Origin: CAYXVF01 sp964468125
GTDB taxonomy: Bacteria > Myxococcota > XYA12-FULL-58-9 > CAYXVF01
Length of the DNA stretch: 8,186 nt
Direction of reading: 5' to 3'
Assembly (NCBI GenBank): GCA_964468125.1
Contig: CAYXVF010000170.1
Coordinates: forward strand, 1-8,186
Shown here: in pieces, positions 5,357 through 8,186 of the stretch
Layout: every line of letters begins with the position of its first letter
Position numbering within the stretch: the stretch's first letter is position 1
Position numbers and translations under genes: made by a program
Notes under the pieces: model-generated
Database searches by the model: none
Seen by the model: only the letters and a program-made list of their open reading frames with translations
Told to the model about the DNA's origin: nothing

Positions 5357-6534
5357 CAGAACAAATCCGCTGGGTCTGCCGCCTTCAGGCGACGAATCGC
5401 GAGCATGCCCGACACCGTGCAGGCCACGAGCGTTCCGAGGAACACCAGGACCGCGCGTTCGGGGGTCATGAACACGGGTACGTTCGCGTTGCGAACTAGC
5501 CCGTCATAGAAGAGCTGTGCCAGGAAGACCCCAGGCATGAACCCCAAGACTCCGAGAATGAGGGCCTCTTCGACGATGATGCCCAGGAAGAATCGATGGG
5601 GGTAACCCATCGCCTTGAAGGTGGCGTATTCCGCGAGATGGTCCGCCACATCGGTCGCGAGCACCTGGTAGGCGATGACGATTCCGACGAACACCCCGAT
5701 GAGCACACCAAAACCAAAAATGATGCCGGTAGGGCGATCCTTCAATTGTACCTTTGCTGCGGTGGCCATCGCCACTTCGATCGGTGCGACTTTCGCGTTC
5801 TCGGAACTAAGGAGGGCCTGGACTTCGGCTGCGACCTCCTGGCGGTTCGCGCCAGGAGCGACGCGTAGGAGCACGTGACTCGGGGCAGCCGATGAGCGAT
5901 TCGGCACCAAGCGGAAGAAAGTCTGCTCGCCGACGAGCAGGCCACCGTCCCCACCGAAGCCTCCGCCTAGCGTGAAGGTGCCGACGGAACGCAAGCGTCG
6001 ACCCTGGATCTCGAACGGCACCGGTGAGCTCGGGCTGGCGTTGCGAAAGCGCGTCATGTCCACAAATCGCGTGTCCGCGTCGGTCAGAGCCGTGTCCGAC
6101 ATGGATAGGAGCTCGAGCTCGGCCTCTAGGTCGTCACGGAAGAAGCTGCGATGATGAGGCGCGACCGCGTAGAGCGCGAGAACCGAGGTTTCGCCGTTGT
6201 CCGTGAGCCATGCACTGCGACCGACGTAGAGTGGGGCTCCGTCGGTCACCTGTGGGTGTGACAGTGATTGGTAGAGCCTTGCGCGCGGCAGGTTTGAGCC
6301 GTCGTCGAGCCCGTCCGAGTCGATGGCAGAGACCAGCAAGAGATTGCGGTCGAAGAGGCGGTAGGGCCTGAGCACGGTCTCTTCGAGCGAGCCGGACAGT
6401 CCAAGCTGCACGAACACGAGAACGTCGGCAAAGGCGACCCCGGCGATTGCCGCCAGGAGCCGGGCGGGGTTGTGCCGTAGCTGGAGCCATCCAATGGGTA
6501 AGCGCCCGAGGAGCTGAGTCAATGCCCGGATCAC
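5356..6534 (-). CDS. devC: DevC-type ABC transporter permease
   Basis: The 392-aa inner-membrane subunit of the exporter has four membrane segments in the FtsX/MacB-like layout. TM1 is near residues 25-47 (LLAAIAGVAFADVLVFVQLG). A periplasmic domain of about 220 residues follows. TM2-4 are near 268-288 (IIFGFGVLIGVFVGIVIA), 315-337 (FFLGIIVEEALILGVLGFMP) and 361-380 (AVLVFLGTLVACTVSGMLAI). The N-terminal WLQLRHNPARLLAAIAGVAF and the loop HPQVTDGAPLYVGRSAW are typical of DevC. The start is GTG at 6534, overlapping the stop of the membrane fusion gene as GTGA; the 3' end overlaps the ATPase start by one base. Length and topology are normal for the family. Confidence 0.9.
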   Translation of the reverse strand: MIRALTQLLGRLPIGWLQLRHNPARLLAAIAGVAFADVLVFVQLGLSGSLEETVLRPYRLFDRNLLLVSAIDSDGLDDGSNLPRARLYQSLSHPQVTDGAPLYVGRSAWLTDNGETSVLALYAVAPHHRSFFRDDLEAELELLSMSDTALTDADTRFVDMTRFRNASPSSPVPFEIQGRRLRSVGTFTLGGGFGGDGGLLVGEQTFFRLVPNRSSAAPSHVLLRVAPGANRQEVAAEVQALLSSENAKVAPIEVAMATAAKVQLKDRPTGIIFGFGVLIGVFVGIVIAYQVLATDVADHLAEYATFKAMGYPHRFFLGIIVEEALILGVLGFMPGVFLAQLFYDGLVRNANVPVFMTPERAVLVFLGTLVACTVSGMLAIRRLKAADPADLF

Positions 6535-7706
6535 GGCGGAGACTCGAGCTCAATGTGAGCGATCACCTCCAGGCCGACGAAGCGGGCGGCTCGAGGCCTG
6601 GACGGCTCGTCGATGTCTACCCAGGCCTTGACGACGCGCGCGTCGACGTTCGCCGCCGGGTCGGTGCCGGTGAGGGACTGGCGGCCGACCTCGAGGCCCA
6701 TCCGACGGATCGAGCCGGTGAGTGGCGCTTGAAGCACCGGCGATTCGAGTCGGACGGTCTGGCCGACCGAGAGCCTTGGCACCGCTTCTTGGTAGACCTC
6801 GATCTCAGCTTCCATGCGGGACAGGTCCGCGAGGGTGAGCAGTGTGCCCGAAGGCGCACGCTCGCCTGGTCGCACGAGGATCGACAGCACCGTTCCCGAG
6901 GACGGGGCGAAGACCGTCGCGTTTCGCAGCTCGACCTCGGCCCGGGCGAGCTCGGCGCGCGCGGCTTCGAGGTTTTGCTCGGCGAGCCGAATGTCTGCCC
7001 CACCGAGACGCGCCGCTGTCGCCTCGGCGCGTCGAAGCTCGGCGGCGGTCTTCTCCGCCGTCGCCTGTGCCGCCTCGAGCTCGGCTGGAGAGATCGCATT
7101 GTGCTCGTACAGAGCTTTTTGACGCGTGAGATCGCTCTTGGCCTTCGCGGCCGCGGCGCGCGCGGCTTCGATGGAGGCGCGACCTTCTTCTTGTCCCACG
7201 CCCACGTCGCGTCGCGCCTTGGCGAGCGCCGCCTCGGACACCATGACCGCGCGCTCGGCAGCGTCACGGGCTGCGAGCAGCTGCGGGTAGGTATCGAGCA
7301 CGACGAGGGGAGCATCGAATCCGACCTGGTCGCCCTCTTTGACCAGGAGGTCGAGCACCCGTGGCGCTGATGCCGCGGTGGGCCCCGCAACCTGGATCAC
7401 CCGTCCGACCGGTTGCAGCCGACCGAGGGCCACGACGCCGTTCGAGAGCGGCTTCTCCTCTGCAGGGGGTGGCGCGGGAACCGCGATCGGCTCGCGAAAG
7501 GCGCCGCCCCCAGGCTCGAGGCCCGTCAACGCGAAGAATGCCCGAAGCGCAGGCCCCTGGATGTACATCCCGCCGATCGCTCCGACGAGGAGCAGAGCAA
7601 CGGCAGCACCGATCAATACAAACGGTGACGAGCGGCGTCGCGGCAGGGGAGGAGCAGAATCGATGCCAGGTTTGGCGAGCGGGAGGATGGGCTCGGAAGG
7701 TTCCAC
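6531..7706 (-). CDS. devB: DevB-type membrane fusion (HlyD-family) protein
   Basis: The 391-aa periplasmic adaptor links the DevCA pump to an outer-membrane channel. It has a cytoplasmic Pro/Arg-rich N-terminus, one membrane anchor near 28-49 (SPFVLIGAAVALLLVGAIGG) and a barrel/lipoyl half starting GVVALGRLQPVGRVIQV. A long Ala/Glu/Arg coiled-coil hairpin (about 140-265) includes KSDLTRQKALYEHNAISPAE and ELRRAEATAARLGG. The second lipoyl half is APSSGTVLSILVRPGE, followed by a beta-barrel segment (MEAEIEVYQEAVPRLSVGQT). The GRLxP motif and coiled-coil length match DevB. The start is taken as GTG (7704-7706), with an AGGGAA-like ribosome site about 10 nt upstream. It is the first gene of the operon, so the promoter should lie in 7707-8048. 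Confidence 0.88.
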   Translation of the reverse strand: MEPSEPILPLAKPGIDSAPPLPRRRSSPFVLIGAAVALLLVGAIGGMYIQGPALRAFFALTGLEPGGGAFREPIAVPAPPPAEEKPLSNGVVALGRLQPVGRVIQVAGPTAASAPRVLDLLVKEGDQVGFDAPLVVLDTYPQLLAARDAAERAVMVSEAALAKARRDVGVGQEEGRASIEAARAAAAKAKSDLTRQKALYEHNAISPAELEAAQATAEKTAAELRRAEATAARLGGADIRLAEQNLEAARAELARAEVELRNATVFAPSSGTVLSILVRPGERAPSGTLLTLADLSRMEAEIEVYQEAVPRLSVGQTVRLESPVLQAPLTGSIRRMGLEVGRQSLTGTDPAANVDARVVKAWVDIDEPSRPRAARFVGLEVIAHIELESPP

Positions 7707-7773
7707 GGGCTTCGTTCCCTTGGTGCAGCTGGGTGTCTACTCTTGCTCGCAATCATGGCGCGAGCCTCGTGGG

Positions 7774-7784
7774 GTGATAATCAC
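7774..7784. promoter_or_regulatory. Perfect palindrome GTGATAATCAC, candidate operator of devBCA
   Basis: The half-sites GTGAT and ATCAC are centred on one A, 68 bp upstream of the devB start. The same half-sites recur in everted order with a 5-nt gap at 7960-7974. The shape suits a dimeric repressor, but the regulator is not in the window. Confidence 0.35.
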
Positions 7785-7980
7785 GCCTCTCGAATCTGAC
7801 GCAGCCGTTGAGTGGCGGATCCGAGGGTTCCCGCCAACTCGACCCAAGAAACAGTCGGATACCGAGTCGATCACCCAAGCAACGCGATCCCGGATAACGT
7901 GCTTCTCATTCCGAATCCAGCTCGCAACGGAGATGAATTCGCGGCCCTATCCCGGATCGATCACCAGAAGTGATTTGAGC

Positions 7981-8003
7981 TAGGCCTTTAGGCCTTAGGC
8001 CTG
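7981..8003. repeat. Triple TAGGCCT repeat
   Basis: TAGGCCT occurs at 7981-7987, 7989-7995 and 7996-8002, with spacing of 8 and then 7 bp, about 45 bp upstream of the plus-strand gene start. The same word is found at the breakpoints further left in the window (1685, 2281, 2287, 3950, 4644). Confidence 0.55.
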
Positions 8004-8035
8004 CAGAATTCGGCAGTTTAGAAGCGATCTTGTCT

Positions 8036-8040
8036 GGAGA
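8036..8040 (+). promoter_or_regulatory. Ribosome binding site of the 8049 gene
   Basis: GGAGA lies 8 nt before the ATG at 8049 and supports that start. Confidence 0.55.
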
Positions 8041-8048
8041 AAAGAGAA

Positions 8049-8186
8049 TGAAGCTTAGTCCTATCATCTTTTTAGCGACGCTATCCTTGTCCTTGTGTTG
8101 CTGCGTACACGCCCCCGCGCAAATTCAAACAGGAGATGAAGCGGGCTCCAATGCCGCAGTCAGTCATTCCACTCCGCGATTCCCAC
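8049..8186 (+). CDS. Secreted protein, N-terminal fragment (cut by window edge)
   Basis: The first 46 codons are visible. They encode MKLSPIIFLATLSLSLCCCV, then HAPAQIQTGDEAGSNAAVSH. This is a standard Sec signal peptide: Lys2, a hydrophobic core at 5-16, and a likely cleavage after APA (22-24). Three consecutive Cys at 17-19 are unusual, but none sits in a good lipobox, so a cleaved secreted protein is more likely than a lipoprotein. The AT-richer codons contrast with devB. The rest of the protein lies outside the window, so no function can be given. Confidence 0.7.

Larger units (their letters stand above)
7707..8048. promoter_or_regulatory. Divergent intergenic region upstream of devB and the secreted protein gene
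   Basis: This 342-bp stretch has no convincing gene; a long plus-strand open frame across it is the antisense continuation of devB. It must contain the devB operon promoter (minus) and the promoter of the 8049 gene (plus). It holds a perfect palindrome at 7774-7784, an inverted repeat ATCAC-CAGAA-GTGAT at 7960-7974 using the same half-sites, and three TAGGCCT words at 7981-8003. No -35/-10 pair could be fixed with confidence. Confidence 0.45.

Noticed and set aside
6447..7370. 307-codon open frame on the plus strand
   Set aside because: It is fully antisense to the well-supported devB gene, its translation is Arg/Gly-rich without domains, and such frames are common opposite GC-rich genes.
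7339..7983. 214-codon open frame on the plus strand
   Set aside because: Half is antisense to devB and the rest crosses the intergenic region; the translation is low-complexity and has no family pattern.
7997..8013. Possible cloning junction (adjacent StuI, PstI and EcoRI sites)
   Set aside because: AGGCCT, CTGCAG and GAATTC lie close together like a polylinker, but the flanking sequence on both sides has normal genomic features and the AGGCCT word recurs elsewhere without the other sites.

Overview
The window is GC-rich DNA, most likely from a delta-proteobacterial or myxobacterial relative (Myxococcota). Planctomycetes or Acidobacteria are also possible. This is inferred from an ECF sigma factor translationally coupled to a Ser/Thr kinase, a DevBCA-type exporter, an IS91-type transposase remnant and a polymorphic-toxin/SUKH immunity cluster. 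No rRNA, tRNA or CRISPR array is visible.

Layout. (1) Positions 1-785, minus strand: an ECF sigma-70 factor whose stop overlaps the GTG start of a Ser/Thr kinase that runs off the left edge. (2) Positions 924-1475, plus strand: a divergent secreted or lipoprotein-like protein; the two units share a 138-bp region containing a perfect 7-bp stem-loop. (3) About 1476-2297: a graveyard with an unidentified coding remnant, an about 100-codon piece of an IS91/Y2 transposase, and about 300 bp without a recognisable gene. (4) About 2287-4654, minus strand: a small toxin island, read right to left as an orphan 116-aa protein, a WHH-type HNH/EndoVII nuclease toxin, a SMI1/KNR4 (SUKH) immunity protein, and a D123-like protein cut off at its C-terminus. 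(5) Positions 4658-7706, minus strand: a compact devB-devC-devA operon (membrane fusion protein, permease, ATPase) with overlapping start and stop codons. (6) Positions 7707-8048: an intergenic region with palindromes and a triple TAGGCCT repeat, followed by the start of a plus-strand secreted protein cut by the right edge.

The most interesting signal is a short palindromic word, AGGCCT, usually with a flanking T or A. It occurs nine times, eight of them at breakpoints or in intergenic DNA rather than inside intact genes. An 11-bp exact copy (AGGCCTAACTC) sits at both ends of the toxin island. The left copy lies exactly where the D123-like gene loses its expected continuation. This suggests an insertion or recombination site shared by the modules. 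It contains the integron-like heptamer GCCTAAC, but no complete attC site can be drawn.

Working together: the sigma factor and kinase look like a signalling pair, and the nuclease toxin with its downstream immunity candidate(s) looks like a stripped-down polymorphic toxin cassette. The DevBCA operon would export a lipid-like or other substrate through a TolC-type outer-membrane channel that is not present here.
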